A stretch of DNA of 64,000 bases from NCBI GenBank assembly GCA_025667525.1, contig CM046879.1, positions 385,911,039-385,975,038 of the forward strand, read 5' to 3'. This document shows positions 49,040-60,216 of the stretch, in pieces (the first letter of the stretch is position 1; each line of letters begins with the position of its first letter). The translations under genes were made by a program, and so were the position numbers. The stretch is from Glebionis coronaria. Its lineage: Eukaryota > Streptophyta > Magnoliopsida > Asterales > Asteraceae. Under the pieces are notes generated by a model. The model did not search any database and had not been told where the DNA came from. It worked only from the letters and a program-made list of their open reading frames with translations.

Positions 49040-50104
49040 TTAATTATTGTCTCGATTTTGCCAATTCAAATTCCGACCTTCATTATAACCTTGATTTTGA
49101 TTCGAAAAATTTCCTTGTTGATTATTTCCTTGAAAATTGTTTCGGTTTTGATTAAAATTGTTGCCTTGGTTATAATTGCCTTGTTGCGATGAACCGCCGT
49201 TATTTTGATTTTGATTAGAAAAATTGTTGTTTAACGCACTCACATTCGACATTTGGCCACCTTAGCCGCACACTCGTAATAATTATGAGATCCACCACAA
49301 AACGTACACGAAGTCTCAACCGCTTTCATCGTAGCGAGAGCGTCTTTCTTTTGCATTTCGACGAGAAAAGACGTAAACACATTCGTTAGCTTGTCGACTT
49401 TCGCATCAACTCTCTCAATGTCGCGATTAGACTTACTAAAATTGGCGACATTGGCAACACTCGGTGTGTTGCGGAGTTGGTAAACCTTGGATCGATTTTC
49501 GATAATCATCAATGCATCTTTCGAAGTCTTACACAAAAAGTTGCCACCGGCGGCTGAATTCAACAAATCTTGTTCTTAAAAACTAAGACCGTTGTAAAAC
49601 GTATCGATTTGGTGCAACTCGTAAAATCCATGGTGAGGACATTGCCTAAGCAATTCCTTAAAACGATCCCACGCGTCTCTAAAAGATTCATTCGGTTTTT
49701 GCTCAAATCTCGTAATTTCGTTTTGGAAAAACGTCGTCTTAGACGGTGGGAAAAATGATTAACGTATTTGGAAACGAGATCCTTCCATGTAATTATCGAA
49801 TTAGGTTCTCTTTCTCGTACCAATCCTTGGCGGCACCATCGAGCGAGTACGGAAAAGGCATAAGCTTGACGACATCGGTGTCGACGTTCTTAAACTTGCT
49901 CGTGGCTAAAAGACGATCAAAACTCCGAATGTGGTCGTGAGGATTATCGGCTTCACGACCTCGAAACTTCGTAGCTTGTATCAACGAAAGCATTCCGCTC
50001 TTAATCTCAAAATTCTCCGCTTCGATAGCAGGAATTACGATCGCGTCTCCATAACCCTCAGTGGGCGCTTGGAGCAATTCCATCATCGAACGATGGTCAG
50101 CCAT
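49040..50104 (-). pseudogene. gag: E3 gag, frame-shifted
   Basis: Pieces 50104-49793 (M-E-L-L-Q-A-P-T-E-G-Y, P-Y-S-L-D-G-A-A-K-D-W), 49823-49560, 49566-49240 (N-S-A-A-G-G-N-F-L and knuckle C-T-F-C-G-G-S-H...C) and 49252-49040 (N/Q-rich with repeated N-Q-G-N) match the E2 Gag in order. At least three frame changes separate them. The basic N-terminus further right (to about 50230) is present but not open. Confidence 0.82.
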
Positions 50105-51063
50105 CTCGTCTAAGGTTTCTTCAACAACGATATTAGGAACGTCGTTTTCTAAATCTCGTCTACGTCGTTGATTCCTTCGATTACGATTGCGTCGATTCGA
50201 AATGTCTCTAGAATTAAAATATCTTCGATCGAGTGCACATGTAATAAGCGTAAATAGGTGGTAACAAAGAAGATTCTTTTTGCGGTTTTCGATTTTTTTA
50301 TTTTTTTGGTTTTTTATTGTTTTTAATTATTTTTTTATTTTTTGTTGTATTACGTAGACTCAAATTTACAAATCTCCCCTCGAATCGATTTCTCGATTAA
50401 AGGAGCCTCAAAGAATGAAAACGATCAAGTGGAGTGAACGCCTTCGATGACTTTTGAACGTTGGTGGAACACCAAAACGTTCAAGAGGGTTTAATCTTGA
50501 AAACAAGCAAATATATATGATACGTAGATAATAGTTGGGCGGCAAACCCTCGATTAGACTTCTTTCTCAAAACACGCACAAGCAAGCGGGGGAAACGAGG
50601 CGGCGCTAAGCACATAAGAGCCTTTTTCCCTTAGGTCGTGAAATACAACCGCCTTATACCCACCTTATTGTTTGTGTTAATTGAAATTAAGCCTCAAGAA
50701 AGTATTTATCTATTTTGCCTTTAAACTTTTGCTTTAGATTCAGATACAATGATCGAGTGATGAAATCCCGAATCAAGGTTGCATTTTCACGCTTTTGGAG
50801 TACTTGTATATTTATTGTTCTACGTAGGTACAATATAGTAATATATTCACAAGAAAAACGAAAACGATAATGGGATATCTACAATATAGTAGAAGATTGG
50901 TTTGTGTTTAATTTAAGAAAACTAAACACGATTTATTTAGATACTATAATATATTAAGGAAAAATAGCAAAAATGAGTATGTACGCTATTCAGGCTTTCC
51001 AAAAATTGAAAAGCAAAAACGTACTACTCACACAAACACGATAATAATAATGGCTAACACACA
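50105..51063 (-). other. E3 5' leader and remnant of gag N-terminus
   Basis: Arg-rich coding remnant to about 50230, then untranslated leader related to that of E2. No other gene. Confidence 0.65.
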
Positions 51064-51083
51064 CCTCCCCGGTAGCGGCGCCA
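51064..51083 (-). other. E3 primer binding site, TGGCGCC type
   Basis: The minus strand reads TGGCGCCGCTACCGGGGAGG, one base different from E2, 5 nt inside the LTR. Confidence 0.9.
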
Positions 51084-51088
51084 AAAAT

Positions 51089-54000
51089 TGATGTAGATAA
51101 ATCGTACACGTTTTAGGAAAAACATATATGTGGCAAGTATTAAGTAGTACGATTTAATTAAAAACCGTAAAACCGATAAATGCGGGTTCGTTCTCGAAGG
51201 AGGTGTATGTGTTTGAGTGCCAATATGTAAAATCAAAGTTTGGATTAGTGACGTTTTTGGTTTAAGAGAGAAAAATTAAAGACGAGCTACGACTATGATT
51301 ACACTACGACGAAATGACGTAAAACGCGAACGTAAATACGTAAAACGTGACAAAATTAAAAATTAAACCTAAAAAATATTTAAAAATTAAAACTATGCCT
51401 AAAATAATATAAATAAAAATAAAAATCCAATAAATAAATTTTCAAACCTTTTATTAATTAAATATTCAATTTTAAAAGCTAACTAAAGGCCTAAAATTAA
51501 ATATAATTAAGAGAAAGCCCAAAATATTATTTTATTGAACTAATAACTCAGTTATATTATTTAAAGACTTAAAATATTTTTCCTAAATTTTAAAGACTAT
51601 TTTTCTATTTTTTAAAAGCTAAAAACAATTTTTAAACTAAAATAATGATTAAAAATAATAAAATAATGCTAAAATTTAACTTACTGTTTCAAAATTCCTA
51701 ATTTATATTACTAAACAATAGAAAATTTTAAAAAGCTGAAAAAGATAATTTTTTACACTAAAAGGCAAAACAGTTTTAATTAAATCCTAATTAAACTTAA
51801 ATTAGATCTAAAAATTAATAAAAAGAGTGAATAGTAAAACCTTTTAAACTAAAAATCTTAAACTACTTTTCTGAAACTAACAAAATTTGAAAACCTTAAA
51901 AATATTAGTTTTCTGCACTAAAAGAGAAAAACAGGAATAATTAAAAATAACTAAAATTGATTTAATTCTAAAAAATAGTAAATGAAAAGTAAAATAAAAT
52001 AAAACTCTTCTAAAAATATTAAAATAAATCAAAACAACTCAGGAAAAATGAAATTACTTGAGAAAGGTGAAAAAATGCAATAAAGACAAAAATTAAAGAA
52101 AACTGAAAGTGACACTTGAGGACTTTCGTCCTTTACCCAAGCAGTGGGAACCTTAACACTAGCAGTGCGAACTTTGTTCCCACTAACTGAACAAAAAATC
52201 GTATCTGGATGGTTTTATGCTTATAGCTTGTATGTTCCTTGGTTTTACTTGGATACAAGGGCACCCCCACAACCAGTTGGGTTGTGGGGAGTCAAATAAA
52301 CAAGAAAAGACACAGCTCACTCACAAGAATCTAACACATAGGGCATAAATTCAGTTGCTGATATGAATGGTTTGGTCTGGTGGTTTTATCTGATCTGTTT
52401 GACCACTTGGGTGAGTTTTGGTTGGCCAAAACTCACTCAACTCACCACCAAACTCTAACACACAAGTTCCAAAACCTAAGTAACAACTAGCTCTAACAAA
52501 TTAACAAGTTTTGAAATCAAAACTGACTAAAACATCCTAGTTCTAGCCAACTGATGAACATTGGCCTATTTTATCAAACTTAAAATATGCAAACTGCTTT
52601 GTTATCCTACCAAACTTGAAATAAAGTCTGATTACACCAATTACTAACTTACTAAGTGTGGTTGACTGGTTTTAGATTACCTTGTGTCACCCAAGATTTT
52701 CTTAAACCCCAAACCCAAACACCCCTTAATATCTGTAAATGGGATTTTAGCAAAGACTTCCTTATCAAATCTAACCCAAACTGATATTAATCAACTAATA
52801 AATGCATAAACTTACCCAAGAAGCATAAACAAACAGTAAATACCAACAAATAAACAGATTCATGCACATTCACAAATTTCTCATAAGAAACTCACAAAAA
52901 GCTACCAAATGGGGTTCAAGCATGTTACCTAAGCTGATGCCTTCCAAAAGGGTTTGTAAGAGCTTATGGATACTTATGAAGTGTAGATAGGGCCTGTTGG
53001 TGGAATCCACAATGGACCCAAGGCCTAAAATATCTTCAAAAATGAAATGAGCTAATGAAATAAGTGAATGAATGATGGAGTCTTGTTCCTCCACAACACC
53101 ACTAAACCAAGAAGGAAGAGTTCAAGCTATAGAAGCTTAACCATAAGCTGTTGTCAGCAGCTTATTGTTAGCTTGTATAACAGTAAATGAAAATGAATAA
53201 TAAAAAATTGAGAAACTAGTTTTTCAACCAAACTTTTGAAACCACCTTTTAAATCCAACTTTGAACCAAACTAAAGTGAACAAATCAAAAATCAGCAAAC
53301 CAAACTCATGAGTCCACTTTCACTTTCTCATGAGTTTGGATTTGAGTTTTCTGAAAATCCTTTTTCTTCCAAAAACAAAAACATTTTTAGGCTAAAACTT
53401 ATGAAACCAATGACCTTTTACCAAAACTACACTTGCAATTAACCTAAGAAAAGTAGTAAAAAGGAACTCAATATTTGTATAAAATTTATACTTTCATTTT
53501 CATTAATAATAAAAATTCTACAAAATATTGGAAAAAAAAGGGACATGCACAATCTGCATTCTCCTTTTATAGTGATAAATAGATGATTCTAGATGCTAAT
53601 AAACCCTAGGTAACAACTAACTAAATTGCCCTTGGTCTCTTAGCTTTGAAAATCAGTCAAAATTCGTCCCATGTGATTCTGATGGATTGACAACTGGAAT
53701 CTTCAATCAATACCGTTTATCTAGTCTTTTGGAGGAAGAAAACTTGTGGGCCATTGATCTAGTCCCCTTTTGGGGTTTTGGGTGAAAGTGACGTGCAGGG
53801 GAATCATGTGGGGGGGGGACCAAGTGAGTGTGAGGGTTTGTTTGTTGGTGGGTTTTGGTGAGAAAGAGGGAAATTACTAATCTGGAAGCAATTAGTAAAA
53901 ACCCCTTTGGTTTGGTGGGTAAATGGTATTAGGGTTTATAGTTGGGATTAAGGGTGATTAGGGGGAAGATGGTGAACAGTTTATGTTTCCCTCCCCTTTT

Positions 54001-54523
54001 TAATATATAAAACATGTTTAAAAAATGGGTTAGTGGGATTGTTTGACTGGGGTTTTGACTTACGTGAGGTGGAAAGGGGTGGTGACGTGGGATGCAATGA
54101 GTGGTGGAAGGGTGTGAGGTGTAGGAATGATTGGTGGGGAAAGTTTGTGGTATCTGGTCAATTTAGGTCCCCCAATTCTCAAATTGTCTTCATTTCAAGC
54201 CTTCTAAACATTTAAGGGACCCTAATGCAATTATGAGTTTTGCAAGGGTATAAAATATCAAGTCTTCTAAAGTAGAGGGGCCAATCTTGCCAAAACTTCA
54301 AGGACTTAAATGGAAAATCATTGTTCGGGTCCGGTTCTTTGTGCGGCTTCATTTCCCGTGTTTGTTATTGCTTCATTCTTGTGATCTTTTGTTGATTTCA
54401 CGATACCCGTACCTAAAATACACAATGAACAAACACAAGCATATATTTTGGTATTTTGATGATATTTTAAGCATTTTGAGCCTGATTTGGACGATGACAC
54501 TATGTATAATTGTAGTCTCATCA
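51089..54523 (-). repeat. E3 5' LTR (3,435 bp)
   Basis: TGAT start and CTCATCA end as in E2, with recognisable but diverged similarity over the AT-rich 51300-52050 part, the 10-bp hairpin (52265-52289) and the terminal 200 bp. The TATA box TATAAAAGG is on minus at 53563-53571. Confidence 0.87.
52265..52289 (-). other. 10-bp hairpin in E3 LTR
   Basis: Arms CCCCACAACC (52265-52274) and GGTTGTGGGG (52280-52289), loop AGTTG. Flanks GGGCAC and AGTCAA equal those of the E2 hairpin. Confidence 0.85.
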
Positions 54524-55704
54524 CTTATGAATTAATAATAAGGTATTATTTATTTTAATAATACTTTACCATAAACTTGTTAAGTTGTATAATTAAATTA
54601 AAAGAAACAATTAAATTAATTAGGCCATGGTTAAAATATAATTAATTTAATAGGCTAAGTATTTAATAAATTTAATTTAATTATGCCATGTTTAATTTCA
54701 CCATAATTAATAAAGTAATATTTTCAATCCAAAAATTCAGCCAATAAATAGTTACCAAACACCCCCCCCCCCCCCCCCTTGGTGTGTCGGTTTAGCCGAA
54801 CCCCAAAACAAGCCCACCGAGACCAACAGGTCTCGGTTGCACGAACCAAACGCAAACACCACACCCACCGGTAGTGGCCTTTTGCCACTGTTAAGCCGGG
54901 GTTCCCACTACCGGCGTGGTTTTCCCACCGGCTGCCCATGATTCCCACCGAGACCATAAAGGTCTCGGTTGCCACTGATTGAACAAACACCCTACTAGGG
55001 GCCCTGCGACGTTGCGGCTGACAAAGGAAACCAGCTACCGAGCCGTTTAGGCTGGCGGCTGTTGGCCACAAAATCCACCAAGATCACCCCTTTGACAAGG
55101 GTTCTTGGTTTTCGTGCTAAATCAAACCATAAAACTCGATTCCCATCTTGTTTCAGTTATTACTAATTAACATTTATTCATAAAATATTTAATTTAATCC
55201 ATGAATGATTCTTATAAAATAAATAATAAAAGGGTTTTAGGTAATTACCGAAAGAGATAAATAAGAAGATGACTAACACGTGTATACCCGAACGATTCAA
55301 ATATAAAAAAATGTTTTCTCCTTTCCTTTTCCTTTTTCTTGGCCGACAGCAATAATAGGAGCCCTAGGGTTCCTGTTATTTTTCTGTTTTGTGAAAAATG
55401 AGAAGCGAAAGAATGTTTTTGCTAGTTTATTTAGTTAACGGATCGGGCTTTGGTCCCTCCTTTCTTTCTACAATAACCGGCGGCCAACACCCCTTTATTA
55501 TACATCTCGTGTTTTTATTTAGATTCTCATGTATTATATGTTCGTGACTTAAGTTCGTGTCATGATTTATTTATTATACATAGATACTTGTTGGTATACA
55601 TTTATTGTACATAACACTTGTCGCGCATTAATTAATATTAAAGTTTTAATTAATTCATATTTTCATGTATTTTATATTTTCAAGTATTTTATGCGGGTTT
55701 TACA
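54524..55704 (-). repeat. E5 3' LTR, right part (rest beyond E3)
   Basis: It ends on plus with GCGGGTTTTACA directly before the purine tract. The left boundary is the E3 insertion. It contains C17 (54762-54778), a GC-rich block with two copies of the ACCGAGACC/GGTCTCGGT hairpin (54816-54837, 54947-54969) and AT-rich flanks. The open frame at 54724-55071 is a chance product of this block. Confidence 0.75.
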
Positions 55705-55742
55705 ACTCTCACCCTCTAAAAGAATAATTCATCCTCGAATTA
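55705..55742 (-). other. E5 polypurine tract and adjacent hairpin
   Basis: The minus strand has TAGAGGGTGAGAGT ending at the LTR. Upstream is a hairpin with arms TAATTC (55725-55730) and GAATTA (55737-55742), loop ATCCTC on plus. Confidence 0.72.
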
Positions 55743-55754
55743 GAAATACGATAA

Positions 55755-57247
55755 ACTGAAAAGGACATACCCGAATTATGGGAGAAAGTGAGGATAAGAA
55801 GTCCGGATAGACTCCTACGTTTCCCAAGTGGCTTCCCGCTCGGGATGGTTCCTCCAAAGGATCTTGACAAATGGAATAGTCATTCTCCTCATGACCCGAT
55901 CTTGACGATCTAGAATAGCTTCGGGTTCCTCAACGTTGGATAAATCCTCACGAATCTGATCGAGTGGATATGTGATAACGTTCAAATGATGATAATTATA
56001 GCCTCGGAGTATCGACACGTGAAACACGTTGTGAACATGCGATAACTGAGGAGGTAATGTGAAATGATACGATACCTCACCAACACGATCTAGGATCTCG
56101 AACGGTCAGATAAAACGAGGATTGAGCTTGCCCTTAATACCAAAACGCTTGACTCCACGTGCGGGTGATACTTTCAAGGAAACATGCTCCCTAGGCTGGA
56201 ATTCTAATGATTTGCAATGTTTATCAGCATAACTCTTCTGATGAGCACGAGCTTCCTAAAGCTTCTCCTTGGAAATGGAGACCTTCTCATTGGCACCTCA
56301 ATCATCTCCGGGCCCTCAATGATACGTTCACCAACCTGATCCCAGTAGATCGGAGCACAACACTTCCTACCAAACAACATCTCGAAGGAAGCACACTTAA
56401 TACTGGCATGCCAACTATTGTTGTAAGAAAACTCAACCAAGCATATCCTAATTTTCTGTCAACTCTAACGTACAAGAACGTAACATGTCTTCCAAAGTCT
56501 GAATCGTACGCTCGGGCTGACCGTCGGTCTGAGGATGGAAAGATGTGCTAAGCTTGAGCCTAGTTCCCCAAGCTTTCTACAAACCTCTCCAGAAACGAGA
56601 CGTAAATCGAGGATCTCTATCTGATATATTATATGATGGAGTACCGTGTAATCGCACGATCTCCTGCTGGAATATTTCTACCAATCTACTAACTGAGTAA
56701 TCCTTGCGGATCAGAAGTAAATGTGCTGACTTGGTCAAACGATCGAAAACGAACCAGATGACATCATGCTTCCTCTGAGTCTGTTGTAGTTCAGTAACAA
56801 AATCCATGGAGATCTTGTCCCACTTCCATTCAGTAATTTCTAATGGTTGTAGTAAACCACTAGCACGTTGATGTTCTATCTTAACCTGCTGGCAGGTCAG
56901 ACATTTAGAAACGAAAGTAGCCACATCTTGCTTCATACCGCTCTATCAAAAATGATATTTGAGATCATGATACATCTTGGTAGAACCTGGATGAATAAAG
57001 AATGGAGAATTATGAGCCTCGGTCAATTAATCTTCTCTTAGTGCAGAATCTTCTGGAACACATAACTTAGTACGACCCTACCATACAATATTGTCATCAT
57101 CAATACGGAAACTCAGCATGCTGATCAATGTTCTGAACAATCGCCCATATCTCACTATTATCCTTTTGAGTTGCCTTAATTCGAGAAATCAAATCCGACT
57201 CAAATCTCAAATTATCCTAGTAACCATTCTGCCCACGGACAAAGAGC
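55755..57247 (-). pseudogene. pol: E5 integrase and C-terminal chromodomain-like region
   Basis: Zinc-binding end C-L-T-C-Q-Q-V-K (about 56900), core I-S-M-D-F-V and S-D-R-D-P-R-F for two acidic residues, then a frame change near 56577. P-Q-T-D-G-Q-P-E-R with the third acidic residue (Glu) is at about 56500-56550 in another frame. Farther on are F-S-Y-N-N-S-W-H-A-S-I and F-G-R-K-C (56204-56440), and F-H-V-S-I-L-R with the chromodomain-like tail (55815-56027), which is broken by TAG just before its last dozen residues. Integrase inserts cDNA. The tail in chromoviruses contacts chromatin. Confidence 0.82.
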
Positions 57248-57622
57248 TTAAATCTGTAAATGCTCAAGATCACGAAAAATATCCTCCTCTACCTTGATAC
57301 CATAAATCATGCCTGATTTTTTGCTTAAAGCATCAACCACCACATTAGCTTTACCCGGATGATACTGAATATTGGTGTCATAATCCTTCAGCAATTCCAA
57401 CCACCGACTTTGTCTCATATTTAATTCTCGTTGAGTGAAGATGTACTTAAGGCTCTTATGATCGGTGAAGATATCACATGGCTCGCCATAAAGATTATGC
57501 CTCCAGATCTTGAGTGAGAATACAACTTCTACTAATTCCAGATCATGAGTGGATAATTCTTGTAAGGCTTTAGCTGTCGTGATGCATAGGTGATTACCTT
57601 CCCATGCTGCATAAGTACACAA
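57248..57622 (-). pseudogene. pol: E5 RNase H
   Basis: Frame with [33 protein letters not shown] and [10 protein letters not shown], the usual gypsy RNase H core. It overlaps the RT frame by a shift near 57530-57620, so the fusion is broken. Confidence 0.85.
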
Positions 57623-58350
57623 CCCATACCTTTTCCCGAAGTATCACTGTAGATCTGAAATCCACCTATACCAGATGGGAGATTAAGAATAGGTGTAGAA
57701 ACCAAACGTTGCTTATGTTCTTCAAAGCTCTTCTCTCGCTCATCATTCCAGACAAATTTCTCACCCTTTCGCATTAGCTTAGTCAAAGGTAAGGCCAACC
57801 GTGAGAAGTTTTCCACAAACCTGCGGTAATAGACAGCTAATACCAGAAAACTACGAACTTCAGTTGCTGACGTCGGTCTTGGCCATTTGGTGATAGCCTC
57901 AACCTTCGCAGGATCCATGGTAATCCCTTCTACTGAAATGATGTGGCCCAGAATTGCCACCTTACTTAACCAGAACTCACACTTGGAAAACTTAGCATAC
58001 AGTTGCTTTTGTTGAAGCATATGTAGTATCGTGCGAAGATGATCCTCGTGTTCTTCCTTAGACTTCGAGAAGATCAGAATGTCATCGATGAATACAATGA
58101 CGAACTTGTCCAAGAATTTATGGAAAACTTGATTCATCAAGTCCATGAATACCGCTGGAGCATTCGTGAGGCCAAAAGGCATAAGCACAAACTCATAATG
58201 ACCATAACATGTGCGAAAAGCAGTCTTAGAAATATTCTGCTCCTTCACTCGCAACTGATGGTAGCCTGATTGTAGATCAATCTTAAAAAAGTGCTTAGCA
58301 CCATGCACTTGATCAAACAAATCATCGATACGTGGAACGGGATAACGGTT
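57532..58350 (-). pseudogene. pol: E5 reverse transcriptase palm and thumb
   Basis: [19 protein letters not shown] and catalytic F-I-D-D-I-L, then the thumb with F-S-K-C-E-F-W and L-G-H-I-I, and [14 protein letters not shown] at 58351-58353 separates it from the fingers part upstream. Confidence 0.88.
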
Positions 58351-59083
58351 TCAGATCGTGATTTTGTTCAGCTCGCGGTAGTCGATACACAACCTCATGC
58401 TACCATCCTTCTTCTTAGCAAACAGAACCTTTGCACCCCATGGTGATACACTCGGGCGAATAAAACCTCGTTCAAGTAACTCCTGCAGTTGATCCTTCAA
58501 CTCCTTAAGCTCAATGGGAGCCATGCGATAAGGAGCCTTGGAGATAAGTTCAGCCCCCAGAACAAGCTCGATGCTAAACTCTACTTCGTGGATAGGAGGT
58601 ATACCCAGAAGATCTTCCGGAAACACGTCAGTAAACTCAAAAACAATCGGCTGATCATGGATAGAAAGAACCTCAACAGTCGTTTCATGGATTGTAGCTA
58701 GGAAACCTTCGCAGCCATGAGATAACAACGCATGTGCTTGTAAGGCATAAATAATTTGCACAGATTTTCCTAGTAGAAAACCATTATGAATGTATTCAGG
58801 AGCCTGAGTATCGCTGAATATGACCCGATATGAATTGCAGTCAGTTGTAGCGCGGTGTGCTGCTAACCAATCCATACCCAGAATCAAATCAAACTCGCAC
58901 ATGTCCAATGGAAGTATGTCAACAAGACTAATTTTGTCATCAAACTCTAAGGGAAGATCTCTAAACACATGGGTAATGCGAACAGAGTCTCTCATATGCG
59001 TGGATATATTTAACACGTTATCAAGTAGTGTTGGTGTCTTATTAATACGAGCAGCAAATGTGGTAGATATTACTGAATGGGTC
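58351..59083 (-). pseudogene. pol: E5 protease remainder and RT fingers (cut by E4)
   Basis: Protease C-terminal half with D-L-I-L-G-M-D-W-L (the catalytic D-S/T-G side lies across the E4 insertion), then the [10 protein letters not shown] linker, P-Y-R-M-A-P, and [19 protein letters not shown]. The coding sense stops at about 59083. The residues there (T-H-S-V-I-S) are those that follow the active site, so E4 cut the gene within the catalytic loop. Confidence 0.85.
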
Positions 59084-59647
59084 TGAAATTTAGTTTTGCT
59101 AGTTGAAAAAGTTCGTTTTCTCGGTGTCTAAACGAATTGATTACCAGTTTAAAGTGTGACTCAGTCGTTTTTGGTTAACAAAAAGAAAGTTGATTATCTA
59201 TAACTAATTAAAAAGTAAATGCGGAAAGTATTTAAAAACAAACTAAAGACAAGTACAAGTAATAAAAGAAAAACAAGGTGAATATTAAAAACTAAAAATT
59301 AAAACGATATTAAAACGAATATTAAAACAAATAATAAAACGAAATTTAAAGCGAAACAATTAATAAAAATAAAACTAAAAGACGAAATTAACTATCGACT
59401 CGAAAATAAAGTTTACTAAATGAAAAAGGAGAGAATAAAACTAAAATGGTACTTTAAAGGTAAAGGAGGAAAAACCTATAGCAGGTACTAAATAAAAGAT
59501 AAAACTTGAACTTTACGAAAAAATATTAATTTTAAAAATAGACAAAAAATTCAACTAAAAACACGTAACTTTCAGAAATAAAATCGGAACAACTTTAAGA
59601 TTAAACTAAACAATTACGGAAAAATACTAATGAATAAACAATCTAGC

Positions 59648-59674
59648 AGGCTGGCTGCTGGAAGCAGCCAGCCT
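59648..59674. other. Perfect 12-bp hairpin in E4 LTR
   Basis: Arms AGGCTGGCTGCT and AGCAGCCAGCCT with a GGA spacer, in an otherwise AT-rich LTR. Confidence 0.9.
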
Positions 59675-59683
59675 AGCTGCTCA

Positions 59684-59697
59684 TTTTGGCGCCAAAA
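59684..59697. promoter_or_regulatory. E2F-like palindrome TTTTGGCGCCAAAA in E4 LTR
   Basis: A perfect 14-bp palindrome containing TTTGGCGC on both strands, the consensus of E2F-DP sites. It is 10 bp from the 12-bp hairpin. Regulatory use is a guess from motif alone. Confidence 0.4.
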
Positions 59698-59737
59698 ATG
59701 GCTAAGCAGCCAGGCACGTAGGTGGTTTTGTTAGTGT

Positions 59738-60216
59738 ATCGCAATGTTGATATTGAATCCATCGCAATGTGATAAAAAATTTCTATCGGAATATTAGCTA
59801 AGAAAAAGTATCGGAATAAAACTAAAAAAAAGGTCTCGGAATAAAAAAGAAGTAACGTAAATTGGTATGTTTTTATCGGAATGTCTTAAAAGAAAAAGCT
59901 ATCGTAATGTTGAACAAATATTGTCGGAATATCAAACAAAAATTCTATCGGAATGTCTAAAAAATAAAAACTGTCGGAATAACTAAAGTGCCAAAATCTA
60001 TCAGAATGTGGCTGTCAAAATTTGGGCAGCACTTCGTCGCAATATACCTTAAATCCCGATCGCAATCCACGATGCCAAGGGCTTTCGCAATCCTCGATCG
60101 GAATAAGGGGATATTACACTTCGATCGCAAAGTAGAACCCCTAAGGTTATTGCGATCACAATAAAGCTATCGGAAAAAGCCGTCAGAATGCGTAAACCTC
60201 AATATTGCGATGGAAC
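59738..60216. repeat. Cluster of about 20 degenerate TCGGAAT/TCGCAAT motifs in E4 LTR
   Basis: Irregularly spaced (10-40 bp) copies of A/G-TCG-G/C-AAT-R on plus, with a few reversed near the right end. The solo LTR keeps two or three copies at its left end. Confidence 0.8.

Larger units (their letters stand above)
44771..54523 (-). mobile_element. E3: Athila-like RT-less element, 5' LTR and interior; 3' end outside window
   Basis: The 5' LTR (51089-54523), primer site, leader, decayed gag, protease and tail run leftward until the Sirevirus interrupts the 3' non-coding region at 44771. It is a relative of E2 with the same gene order and no RT. It sits inside the 3' LTR of E5; the five bases CTTAT (54524-54528) should recur at its far end beyond the left edge. 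It has more frame breaks than E2 and carries the Sirevirus, so it is older. Confidence 0.87.
54524..59083 (-). mobile_element. E5: Tekay-like Ty3/gypsy element, 3' half visible
   Basis: Gypsy order protease, RT, RNase H, integrase, chromodomain-like end, purine tract and LTR on minus. The gag and 5' LTR are displaced to the right of E4, outside the window. The integrase tail has the I-L-D-R-Q...R-R-M-T-I-P-F-V-K-I-L-W-R-N-H pattern of Tekay chromodomains. This is the oldest layer, as both E3 and E4 lie within it. Confidence 0.85.

Noticed and set aside
54724..55071. 115-codon open frame in the E5 LTR as a gene
   Set aside because: It spans C17 and hairpin text, has no domain and lies within an LTR.
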